NCBI GenBank assembly: GCA_038744685.1
Contig: JBCDMB010000012.1
Location: 31,500 to 95,499, forward strand
DNA from: Verrucomicrobiota bacterium
Lineage (GTDB): Bacteria; Verrucomicrobiota; Verrucomicrobiia; Opitutales; Puniceicoccaceae
Reading direction: 5' to 3'
Length of the DNA: 64,000 nucleotides
Below, piece after piece: positions 44,138-51,890 of this stretch. Each line of letters opens with the position of its first letter. The stretch's first letter is position 1. The notes under the pieces were generated by a model that saw only the letters and a list, made by a program, of their open reading frames with translations, ran no database searches and was not told the DNA's origin. Position numbers and translations under genes: made by a program.

Positions 44138-44610
44138 GCTTCACTCTTCTAGCTGAGCCCATCAACCCCGGGTCCCTCCGCGAAAAGATGTTGCACCCGC
44201 AAGCCGGTGCGTTCTCCAACTACGAGGGTTGGGTGCGCAGTCAGAATGAAAAAAAGGAAGTCACCGCCCTTTCCTACACCGCTTATCCCGAACTTGCCCA
44301 AACAGTGGCGGAAACGATTTTAAGCGAAGCAAAAGAGCGTTTTGACATTATCGATTGCAGATGTGTCCACCGGACCGGACTTCTCGAGGTGGGAGACCTT
44401 GCGGTATGGATCGGCGTTACATCGTCGCACCGAGAGAGTGCCTTTCTCGCCTGTCGCTACATCATTGATAACGTTAAACACAGGATTCCTATTTGGAAAA
44501 AGGAGTCCTACATAGACGGAACTTCTGCCTGGATCGAAAACCACGAGGTTGGAGACCCCGCTCCTACGGGCCTACCTGGTAATCTTCCCAATCACAGTCA
44601 TGGAGATTAG
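44134..44610 (+). CDS. moaE: molybdopterin synthase catalytic subunit MoaE
   Basis: A 158-residue MoaE. Conserved elements: GAFSNYEGWVRSQNEKKEV, corresponding to the G-A-x-x-x-F-x-G-x-V-R motif, ALSYTAYPELA, HRTGLLEVGDLAVWIGV with SSHRESAF, and KHRIPIWKKE, which holds the catalytic lysines. It converts cPMP to molybdopterin using sulfur from MoaD. The first motif has Asn-Tyr-Glu in place of the usual Phe-x-Gly spacing but is otherwise intact. Confidence 0.94.
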   Translation: MSFTLLAEPINPGSLREKMLHPQAGAFSNYEGWVRSQNEKKEVTALSYTAYPELAQTVAETILSEAKERFDIIDCRCVHRTGLLEVGDLAVWIGVTSSHRESAFLACRYIIDNVKHRIPIWKKESYIDGTSAWIENHEVGDPAPTGLPGNLPNHSHGD

Positions 44611-45061
44611 AGCAATCTTCCTTTCGAAAGGACACGATTTCAAGGGTCGCTTTGGCAAAGGCAGACTCGAGAACTCCATCGAATCCGTAACCGAAGCCTC
44701 CTGCGTAGCTGGAAAAGGGCTGGTCGGAGACCGCTACTTTGGCTTCAAAGAAAATTTCAAAGGACAGATCACGTTTTTTGACTGGGCGGTATTTGAGGAG
44801 GTCCGGACTCATTTCTCCCTTAGCGATCTCGAGCCCTCTGTCTTTCGTCGAAATGTCATCACATCCGGTTTGGATTTGAATTCACTCATCGGACAGAGCT
44901 TTGAGGTTCAAGGAGTGAAGTTCGAGGGAAGTGAAGAATGCGCACCCTGTTTCTGGATGGATGAGGCAGTGGCACCGGGAACGGAAACCTTCCTCAAAGG
45001 TCGGGGCGGTCTTCGGGCCAGAATCCTCTCTGACGGGAGCATCAGGAAAGGAAAAGCTTGA
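44600..45061 (+). CDS. MOSC-domain protein
   Basis: A 153-residue single MOSC domain. The motif ASCVAGKGLVGDRYFGFKENF (as ASCVAGKGLVGDRY and FGFKENF), VFRRNVITSGLDLNSLIG and CAPCFWMDEAVAPG, with the conserved Cys that can carry sulfur or the cofactor, are seen. Standalone MOSC proteins bind molybdopterin and take part in sulfur transfer or in reductions of N-hydroxylated compounds. Here it is the last gene of the Moco operon and overlaps moaE by 11 bp. Start chosen at MEIRAIFLS (44600). Confidence 0.85.
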   Translation: MEIRAIFLSKGHDFKGRFGKGRLENSIESVTEASCVAGKGLVGDRYFGFKENFKGQITFFDWAVFEEVRTHFSLSDLEPSVFRRNVITSGLDLNSLIGQSFEVQGVKFEGSEECAPCFWMDEAVAPGTETFLKGRGGLRARILSDGSIRKGKA

Positions 45062-45767
45062 TCGAGGCCACTGCGAGCACAGAGCCAAGAGCGATCCTAA
45101 TCTGCCGTTGATTCGCTCTCCCACTCCCCCAGTTTGACCCAAGAAGTCCTGCTACCAAGACGATGACGATAAGGAGTGGTAAATGCGGGTAAAAATCCGC
45201 CACAACCGGCTGTAATCCCACCAGACCAGCGAGGGAATTGATAAAAACGAACGGTGCTGAAATGGCAGCCGCCGTCTTCGCGTCTGACCATCCCATCAAG
45301 ATCACCAACGGCGTCAGAAAGATTCCACCCCCTACTCCGACAATTCCGGAGAGGAACCCAATCAAGGCACCGCAGCACACCATGATCCAGATCTGCGGTT
45401 TTCGCATTTCCTTCGGATCTGGAGCCGGGAGGAAAAGTCGGCCTATAGCAAAACAGAGCGCCAGTCCGAGAACGATTCGGTAAACTCCGGACGAAAGATC
45501 CAAAGTACCACCCAGAAAGGCAAAAGGGACAGCACCGCAGAGGAACGGCCAGAAAAGACCTCCCGAAAAATATCCACGGCGGAGAAATGCGAGGGTTCCC
45601 ACCAGAGAAACAACCATATTGAGGACGAGAGCCGTTGGACGAATCATCTCTGGGGCAAACCCGGCAATCGCCATGATCGCTAAATATCCAGAAGCACCTC
45701 CGTGACCAACTGATGAGTAAAGCAACGCAACAACGAAAAACCCCACTAAAAGCGGCAGATGCTCTAG
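45042..45767 (-). CDS. TauE/SafE family membrane exporter
   Basis: A 241-residue protein with about eight membrane segments and the family motif YSSVGHGGASGYLAIM near the N-terminus, repeated in the second half as GIVGVGGGIFLTPLVIL. TauE/SafE proteins export sulfite, sulfoacetate or other small anions. Its stop overlaps the end of the MOSC gene by 20 bp (convergent). A role in exporting an anion connected with nitrite, molybdate or sulfur metabolism is possible but not shown. Start MLEHLPLLVGF at 45767. Confidence 0.85.
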   Translation of the reverse strand, partial: LEHLPLLVGFFVVALLYSSVGHGGASGYLAIMAIAGFAPEMIRPTALVLNMVVSLVGTLAFLRRGYFSGGLFWPFLCGAVPFAFLGGTLDLSSGVYRIVLGLALCFAIGRLFLPAPDPKEMRKPQIWIMVCCGALIGFLSGIVGVGGGIFLTPLVILMGWSDAKTAAAISAPFVFINSLAGLVGLQPVVADFYPHLPLLIVIVLVAGLLGSNWGSGRANQRQIRIALGSVLAVASIKLFLS

Positions 45768-45819
45768 CATGCCAACTTGGACAAACAAAAGTTCGCGAAT
45801 GGAAATGCGACGGGGACCT

Positions 45820-45955
45820 TATTACTTCGCTGCTTAAATGGAACATACCCGGGATTCGATATCGGGATCGAAATCGGGTCTCGAGGGCTTTCGATAGCGA
45901 TACCGATTTCGATTTCGATTTTTGCGATCATGCTTTGTATGAGGCGCGGTTTAAT
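45820..45955 (+). repeat. dispersed repeat family R3, copy B
   Basis: A 136-bp copy with all internal units: ATCGAAATCGG and CCGATTTCGAT form a perfect 11-bp inverted repeat around a 25-base loop, and gatttc is present as a tandem repeat. It lies between the TauE gene start and the hydrolase stop, 53 bp from the former. Short frames across it are not conserved in the other copies. Confidence 0.85.
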
Positions 45956-46041
45956 AGAAGGTCGTCGGAAACTTACCGTAGTGTCAGCCTTGGAACGCAA
46001 CAACTGGTCAGATAACCTACCTTTATCTAGAAAGGCTCTTC

Positions 46042-46869
46042 TCATCCCTCCAAAAACTCTCTCACCACCCTGACAAACTCCTCCTTTGCTTCAACGTGGA
46101 GGTTGTGCCCGGCATTGGCGAGTCGCGCACCACGTGCGTCAGAAAAGAATTCTCCTGCCTCCTCAAGATCCTCCTGTCGCACAAAGTCGGAACGCCCGCC
46201 GTAAATCAGAAGAGTTGGACACTCTAGCGGCTCCCGATCTTCGTAGGGCAATCCTGCCAGAGTCGGGAGGTTACTACGCAAGCCTTCCAAATTGACGATC
46301 CATCTAAATCCGCTGTCCGATTTCCGCTCCAAATTCGTAAGGAGAAACTGTCGTAGACCCCAGTCCGCCACCAGTTGGCTCAGATGCTCATCCGCTGTTT
46401 TTCGGTCTGGTAGGTTCGCGACATCCAATCTTTCCATCGCAGTGAAATCCTTCGCGTGATGCGGCGGGTATACCCGCGGAAAAATGTCTGCCAACACCAG
46501 TTTTTCCACGCGATCGGGAAAATAGGAGGCAATCCTCATAGCGACCTTTCCTCCCAAACTGTGCCCTAGCCAGTCTGCTTTCTCGATCTTCTCTTCGTCT
46601 AACCAAGAGACAATCCGCTCCGACATAGTTTCAAAAGAAGGACTATCGCTCCATTCCGACTCGCCGTGATCCGGAAGATCAAGCCCGTAAACGAGGCGCT
46701 TTTCGCCAAGTGCCTTCCCCACACTCAACCAATTGCGAGAGGAGCCAAGAAGCCCATGCAAAATTACCAATGGACGCTGGACCTCCCCTAAACCTTCAGA
46801 CAGGACCCTCGCATTGATTTTCCCTTTGCGATTTGGAACGGAAATGGAAGTCTCTTGATTGATCGCCAT
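46042..46869 (-). CDS. alpha/beta hydrolase (YbfF-like esterase)
   Basis: A 275-residue alpha/beta hydrolase. The oxyanion region VILHGLLGSSRNW, the nucleophile elbow WLGHSLGGKVAM (Ser), an Asp near LLIYGGRSDFV and the His in LANAGHNLHVEAK give a complete triad. The LPDHGESEWSD segment is typical of the YbfF/BPHL group. Substrate probably a short acyl ester or thioester; unknown. Its start is 32 bp from the mutS ATG on the opposite strand, so the two share a promoter region. Confidence 0.88.
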   Translation of the reverse strand: MAINQETSISVPNRKGKINARVLSEGLGEVQRPLVILHGLLGSSRNWLSVGKALGEKRLVYGLDLPDHGESEWSDSPSFETMSERIVSWLDEEKIEKADWLGHSLGGKVAMRIASYFPDRVEKLVLADIFPRVYPPHHAKDFTAMERLDVANLPDRKTADEHLSQLVADWGLRQFLLTNLERKSDSGFRWIVNLEGLRSNLPTLAGLPYEDREPLECPTLLIYGGRSDFVRQEDLEEAGEFFSDARGARLANAGHNLHVEAKEEFVRVVREFLEG

Positions 46870-46901
46870 GCAAAACGCCAATCAGTAGAGACAGGGGCCG
46901 G

Positions 46902-49424
46902 ATGACTGCCAAGAAGGAAACGCCCATGATGAGGCAATATCGTTCGGTCAAGAAAGACCTGCCGGAAGGCTGTCTCCTCCTGTTTCGTCTCGGTGACTTT
47001 TATGAAATGTTCGAGGAGGACGCCGAGACGGGTGCCAGAGTTCTTGGGATCACTCTCACCAAACGCCACGACATGCCTATGGCAGGCATTCCGTATCACG
47101 CCGCGGATAATTACATTCAAAAGGTTCTCGATGCTGGGCTCAAAGTCGCCATTTGCGAGCAAACCGAGGTGCCCAAGGCAGGCAAATTAGTCGAACGTGC
47201 ACTCACCCGGATTTTGACACCGGGAACGGTTCTTGAAGACAAGCAACTCGATCCCCGATCTGGAGCGTGGCTCGCCTCGATCAACTGGGATAAAAGAGGC
47301 CTTCACGCTGCATGGCTCGATTTGTCTGCAGGTCTCTTTGAGATCGCCAGCGAAACGAACGTTGAGGATCTCGTCAGTTGTATCGACGCACTAGGCCCGA
47401 CCGAAATCCTTATTCCCTCACACCTGAACCGCGGGAACCTTCCAGAAGATCTCGATTGGCTCATTCGCAATTCCACGGTAACCGAGCTTGATCGTGAAGA
47501 AACCGAAAGCCGCGATCCCGCAGGAGAGGTAGCCAGAACCCTAGGCGCGCTTTCACTCGATGGATTTGGAATCGCAGCAGACCACCCTGGCCTTGGGCCC
47601 GCTGCCACTTTGATTCGCTACACCTCTGAGATGCTTCGGGCACAACCGGGTAATCTACGATTCTTGAGGTGGAGACGCCTCAGTGACACGGTCCTCCTTG
47701 ACTCTTCAACGCTCAGAAACCTTGAGATTTTTTCCGTCACACAGGGCGGTCGCAAGGGGTCTCTCATCGATTGCTTCGATCACTGTGTCACCGCTGCCGG
47801 ATCGCGACTGCTTGAGCGTTGGTTTGCAAACCCTGTTCATGACCTCAGTGAACTCGGCCGCCGGCAATCGCTTGTTGGCCTCTTCCACGACCAAACCATC
47901 GAAGCGGCGGAAATTCGCGACTTACTCCGACAGACTCGCGACCTAGTGCGCATTTTAGGAAGATTACAGAACAAGATTCGAAACCCGCGGGAACTCGGTG
48001 GTATTCGCGACACCTTACGACAACTCCCTCAAATCGCCGGTTTCCTCAATCGTCTCTCGCAACCGGAAGCAATGAAGATCGCAAGACGGATTGGAGACTT
48101 TTCGGATCTTCGGACGACGCTCGAGAAAACCCTTTCTGACGAGTTGCCCGGCTCGCTCAATGAAGGAGGTGTCCTCCGGGACGGTTATGATCCGGAACTG
48201 GATCGCCTGCGATCTCTGGTGCGGAACGCACGGACCTGGGTATCGGATCGTGAACAGGAGGAACGGAGAAAAACCGGGATAAAGAATCTTCGTATCAAGT
48301 ACAACGGCAGCTTCGGCTACTTTATCGAAGTCACAAAGGCGAATCTTTCTCTTGTGCCGGACGACTACCTGCGAAAGCAGACGATGACAAACGCGGAGCG
48401 GTACTACACAGTCGAACTCAAGGAGAAAGAGAAGGAAATCTTGAATGCGGAGGGCAAGGCAATCGAGCTTGAGGAAGAACTCTTTCGGGATCTCATCGAG
48501 GCTGTTTTGCGGGAAGCGGATCGTTTGACACAGGCGGCGGAAGCACTTGCGGAATGCGATCTGCTGATTGCTTGGGCAGAGCTCGCCCGCCAACGCGACT
48601 ATGTGAGACCCGTAGTCGATACAGGCACCTCAATCGAAGTAATCAACGGTCGGCATCCCATCATCGAGGAGTCACTTCGTCACTCACCGGAAGGTATAGC
48701 CGGATCGGACAGTTTTGTTCCGAATAGTTGTTCGCTTTCATCCGTGAAAGAGCAAATCGCAGTTCTTACAGGGCCAAACATGGCCGGAAAATCCACCTTT
48801 ATAAGGCAGGTGGCCTTGATAGCCTTTCTCGCCCACACCGGCTCATGGGTTCCTGCAGAGGAGTGCAGAGTTGGCTGGATTGACCGCATTTTCTCCCGAG
48901 TGGGAGCGAGCGACGAGCTGGCAAGGGGTCACAGCACCTTCATGGTCGAAATGAACGAGACCGCCAACATCCTCAACAATTCTTCGGAGCGTTCGCTCGT
49001 TATTCTCGACGAAATCGGGCGCGGAACCAGCACCTACGATGGGCTATCGATTGCCTGGGCGGTAATCGAAAGTCTTCACGGCGATCGGGAAAGCGGTCCG
49101 AGAACTCTTTTTGCCACACACTATCACGAGTTGACCAAACTCGCCGAAACTCTGCCAAGACTACGGAACTTCTCGGTAGCGGTGAAGGAATGGAACGATG
49201 AGATTGTCTTCATGCGACAGGTAATCCCCGGTGCAGCAGACCGATCCTATGGAATCCAAGTAGCGCGGCTAGCTGGAATCCCTCAACCCGTTGTTGATCG
49301 TGCCAAACAAATCCTTGAAACTCTCGAGGGTGGCCACATCGCCTCGGATGCCCCACCCTTGACTACCCGTCGCAGAGAGAAAACACCGTCTCTATCCGAC
49401 AATCAACTGGACCTATTTAGCTAG
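46902..49424 (+). CDS. mutS: DNA mismatch repair protein MutS
   Basis: An 840-residue MutS. Order: mismatch-recognition domain with GDFYEMFEEDA (the F-x-E wedge), connector domain, lever/clamp region with FGYFIEVTKANL, and the ATPase with Walker A LTGPNMAGKSTF, EMNETANIL, Walker B/signature LDEIGRGTSTYDG and ATHYHELTKLA. The C-terminus ends shortly after the helix-turn-helix with a LDLF-type beta-clamp-like motif (NQLDLFS). The length is normal. The gene starts at MTAKKETPMMRQY. Confidence 0.97.
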   Translation: MTAKKETPMMRQYRSVKKDLPEGCLLLFRLGDFYEMFEEDAETGARVLGITLTKRHDMPMAGIPYHAADNYIQKVLDAGLKVAICEQTEVPKAGKLVERALTRILTPGTVLEDKQLDPRSGAWLASINWDKRGLHAAWLDLSAGLFEIASETNVEDLVSCIDALGPTEILIPSHLNRGNLPEDLDWLIRNSTVTELDREETESRDPAGEVARTLGALSLDGFGIAADHPGLGPAATLIRYTSEMLRAQPGNLRFLRWRRLSDTVLLDSSTLRNLEIFSVTQGGRKGSLIDCFDHCVTAAGSRLLERWFANPVHDLSELGRRQSLVGLFHDQTIEAAEIRDLLRQTRDLVRILGRLQNKIRNPRELGGIRDTLRQLPQIAGFLNRLSQPEAMKIARRIGDFSDLRTTLEKTLSDELPGSLNEGGVLRDGYDPELDRLRSLVRNARTWVSDREQEERRKTGIKNLRIKYNGSFGYFIEVTKANLSLVPDDYLRKQTMTNAERYYTVELKEKEKEILNAEGKAIELEEELFRDLIEAVLREADRLTQAAEALAECDLLIAWAELARQRDYVRPVVDTGTSIEVINGRHPIIEESLRHSPEGIAGSDSFVPNSCSLSSVKEQIAVLTGPNMAGKSTFIRQVALIAFLAHTGSWVPAEECRVGWIDRIFSRVGASDELARGHSTFMVEMNETANILNNSSERSLVILDEIGRGTSTYDGLSIAWAVIESLHGDRESGPRTLFATHYHELTKLAETLPRLRNFSVAVKEWNDEIVFMRQVIPGAADRSYGIQVARLAGIPQPVVDRAKQILETLEGGHIASDAPPLTTRRREKTPSLSDNQLDLFS

Positions 49425-49626
49425 GGTTCTCAAGGATGCTTCTGGAGGGAGATGATGGATTCCAAGTCCAGACGATTTGCCCGCTCCAGCGACTTTCTCT
49501 GGAGCAGCCTATGTTTTCCTAGCTGGTCGGCAAAGACGCCCTGTGAGTTGAAATTGGGTTTTACTGCTTTTCTGACGGGTGCTACACACCCTTTGAAGGA
49601 TCAGCATACTTTAATTTTTCTCTCAA

Positions 49627-50430
49627 ATGACTATGGAAAATAGCGAATCGAGTAACCTCCTCCGCTGGGGCGGTAATATTGAAGAACGATTGGGAAGTGA
49701 GGTCATCTCTCGCGAAGGAGGCGTCATCGTATCGCCTACCAAGGTTGGTTATATCATTATGACGACCGATCGCAAAGGTCTAGAGCGCAAGTTTCGGGTC
49801 AAGAATCGCAAAAGAAATAAGCCAGGCGTCGTCTTATGCTCCTCAATTGAGCAGCTCGAAGAACTCGCGGAGTTGAACCCTCAAATACAAAAGTTATATA
49901 CCACCTGCTGGGAAAAAGACATTCTGCTTGGATGTATCTTGCCGTGGAGAGGTGACTCGATCGATAGGTATGTCCCAGAGGGTTCTAAGGCACTAATGAT
50001 GGATGCAAGGCAGACGTCCTGCTTTGTAGTTCGCTTTGGAGTGCCTTCAGAAAATGTTTGTAGGATGTTGTGGGATGACGGGAGAAAACTCGTTTTCGCC
50101 TCATCGGCAAATCCCTCGGGTCAGGGCAACCGCGGTGTAATTTCAGGAATCGGTTCGGCAATCGAAGAGGGAGTCGATCTGCGGATCGAGGCGGACGACT
50201 ACGTCCGTGGTATTCAACCGGAAGCGACTCTCGAAACTCGGTATGAACAAGGTGTGATGGTCTCCATGGTCGATAGGACCGGCCAATTAGTCCCTGAACA
50301 GCCTGAAGACACCCGCCTCGAGGAAAACTGCCCGGTGCTCATTCGCAAAGGTCTCGATTGCGAACGGATTCAAATGCTCCTCTCTGACAATTTTAACTCA
50401 TGGAATTACCGCCACGGAGACTACTACTAG
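49627..50430 (+). CDS. YrdC/Sua5-like domain protein
   Basis: A 267-residue protein with a YrdC-like fold: VIVSPTKVGYIIMTT corresponds to the Y-P-T-D-T-x-Y-G region, FRVKNRKRNKPGVVLCSS to the K-x-R...P nucleotide site, and KLVFASSANPSGQGNRG to the S-A-N-x-S-G motif. Such proteins make threonylcarbamoyl-AMP for tRNA t6A or bind related nucleotides. The T-D of the first motif is replaced by T-K, and a C-terminal extension of about 60 residues follows, so it may have a different role than TsaC. The 202-bp gap after mutS holds no supported gene. Confidence 0.75.
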   Translation: MTMENSESSNLLRWGGNIEERLGSEVISREGGVIVSPTKVGYIIMTTDRKGLERKFRVKNRKRNKPGVVLCSSIEQLEELAELNPQIQKLYTTCWEKDILLGCILPWRGDSIDRYVPEGSKALMMDARQTSCFVVRFGVPSENVCRMLWDDGRKLVFASSANPSGQGNRGVISGIGSAIEEGVDLRIEADDYVRGIQPEATLETRYEQGVMVSMVDRTGQLVPEQPEDTRLEENCPVLIRKGLDCERIQMLLSDNFNSWNYRHGDYY

Positions 50431-50507
50431 TTCCCAGTTTGGTCCGGCCAACCCCATGTGAAGCCGTTTTGATTACTCAGTAAATCACTAAGAAATTCCA
50501 CTCGGTT

Positions 50508-50643
50508 ATTAAACCGCGCCTGATACAAAGCATGCTCGCAAAAATCGAAATCGAAATCGGTATCGCTATCGAAAGCACTCGAGACCCGATTTCGATCCCG
50601 ATATCGAATCCCGAGTATGTTCTATTTAAGTAGCGAAGTAATA
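50508..50643 (-). repeat. dispersed repeat family R3, copy C (inverted)
   Basis: A 136-bp copy in the opposite orientation to copies A and B, with ATTAAACCGCGCC at the left and cgaagtaata at the right. The internal inverted repeat and the doubled gatttc unit match copy B. It lies in the 360-bp gap between the YrdC-like gene and the sodium channel gene. The remaining gap (50644-50790) probably holds the channel promoter. Confidence 0.85.
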
Positions 50644-50790
50644 CCAAACGGACTGCCAATGACCGTTCTGCCATTGTAGTCCGTATAGAGGCCATACTTT
50701 TCCACTGGAAAGGAGCCCCATGTGGGGCAATCATCTACTGCATGCTTCCCTGCGTGGATCGTCCGGCGCAAATGAGCATCTCCAATCTCC

Positions 50791-51621
50791 ATGAATGAAA
50801 AAGAACTGATTCTCCTCGCATCTCATCCTGATCTACCATCTTGGCGTGGACGCCTCGCCAAGTGGGTCGAATCAAAGCGAGTGCAGCGATTCATTATCGG
50901 AGTGATTCTCGTGAATGCACTGGTCCTGGGAATGGAGACGTCCAGCGAGGCAATGGATCGCTTTGGGGTGATTCTGATTGTAATCGATAAGCTCTGTCTT
51001 CTCGTTTTTCTTGTAGAGATCGGGGTAAAGCTAGCTGCCTATCGGCTTCACTATTTCCGAAACGGATGGAACTGGTTCGACTTTTTGGTGGTTGCCGTAG
51101 CACTGGTACCGGGTGCTGGACCGTGGGCCGTTCTCCGGTCGTTACGAATTCTGCGGGTCCTCCGCCTTTTGACGGCGGTGCCCAGTCTCAAACGCGTCGT
51201 CGCTGCCTTCATCCATGCAATCCCGGGTCTCTCCGGCGTGATCCTCGTGATGAGCATTTTCTTTTACACAATGGGAGTGCTGGCGACCAACCTCTTCGGA
51301 GACGCGTTCCCCCAATGGTTTGGTACCTTGGGCGCGAGCCTGTTCTCTCTCTTTCAGATCATGACCCTGGAAAGCTGGTCGATGGGAATTGTGAGGCCGG
51401 TCATGGAGACCTTTCCGTGGTCTTGGGCGTTCTTCGTTCCATTCATTATCGTCGCTACCTTCACGATCCTGAATCTCTTCATTGGAATTATCGTTTCGAC
51501 GATGCAGGAACTCTCGGCCCTTCCCGACCCAAAACTCCCAAAAACAGATTTAAAACAAACCCTCCTTCGGATGGAAAAGGATCTCGCGACGGTAAAGACT
51601 ATTTTGGATCGAGAAGGTTGA
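50791..51621 (+). CDS. voltage-gated sodium channel (NaChBac type)
   Basis: A 276-residue six-helix ion channel. The S4 sensor LRSLRILRVLRLLTAVPSLK has regularly spaced Arg residues. The pore helix and filter read FQIMTLESWSM, matching the TLESW filter of bacterial sodium channels. S1-S3 are in the first 110 residues and S6 is FFVPFIIVATFTILNLFIGI, followed by a coiled-coil-like tail (LKQTLLRMEKDLATVKTIL) typical of tetramerisation. It likely conducts Na+ in a marine or alkaline setting. The gene stands alone. Confidence 0.93.
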   Translation: MNEKELILLASHPDLPSWRGRLAKWVESKRVQRFIIGVILVNALVLGMETSSEAMDRFGVILIVIDKLCLLVFLVEIGVKLAAYRLHYFRNGWNWFDFLVVAVALVPGAGPWAVLRSLRILRVLRLLTAVPSLKRVVAAFIHAIPGLSGVILVMSIFFYTMGVLATNLFGDAFPQWFGTLGASLFSLFQIMTLESWSMGIVRPVMETFPWSWAFFVPFIIVATFTILNLFIGIIVSTMQELSALPDPKLPKTDLKQTLLRMEKDLATVKTILDREG

Positions 51622-51641
51622 TCGCAAAAAATTAAAGGTTC

Positions 51642-51836
51642 TCAGTTCAGATTTCTAGTCACATTGACAAGAATCCAAGAAGCGTAGCGATACATGCTGC
51701 ACAGATCACTAGAGGGATGGACCAAACCGGGAAGTTCTGAAGCATCCAAATTCTTCTTCGAGACTACCCGGACCCAATGGCGAAGAGACACTGCCAGTAG
51801 AATCGGTATCGACACTAGGGTGAGCCAAAATAACAC
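51642..51836 (-). CDS. possible small membrane protein at the end of the EPS operon
   Basis: A 64-residue frame starting with GTG, preceded by GGAGG nine bases upstream. It has one N-terminal membrane segment (LFWLTLVSIPILLAVSL) and a polar tail. It follows the 607-residue gene by 54 bp on the same strand and would be the last gene of that operon. Support is limited to the ribosome-binding site, the hydrophobic pattern and position. Confidence 0.4.
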   Translation of the reverse strand: MLFWLTLVSIPILLAVSLRHWVRVVSKKNLDASELPGLVHPSSDLCSMYRYASWILVNVTRNLN

Positions 51837-51890
51837 CGCTAATCATCCTCCAACTGACAACAACTCGACTCTGAAAATCGACCTATGAGT

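Noticed and set aside
45713..46073. Two overlapping + strand frames across repeat R3 copy B
   Set aside because: The repeat is read in different frames in copies A and C and the frames do not persist.
49452..49643. A 63-residue + strand frame between mutS and the YrdC-like gene
   Set aside because: It overlaps the next gene's start, has no domain or hydrophobic pattern and is not supported by context.
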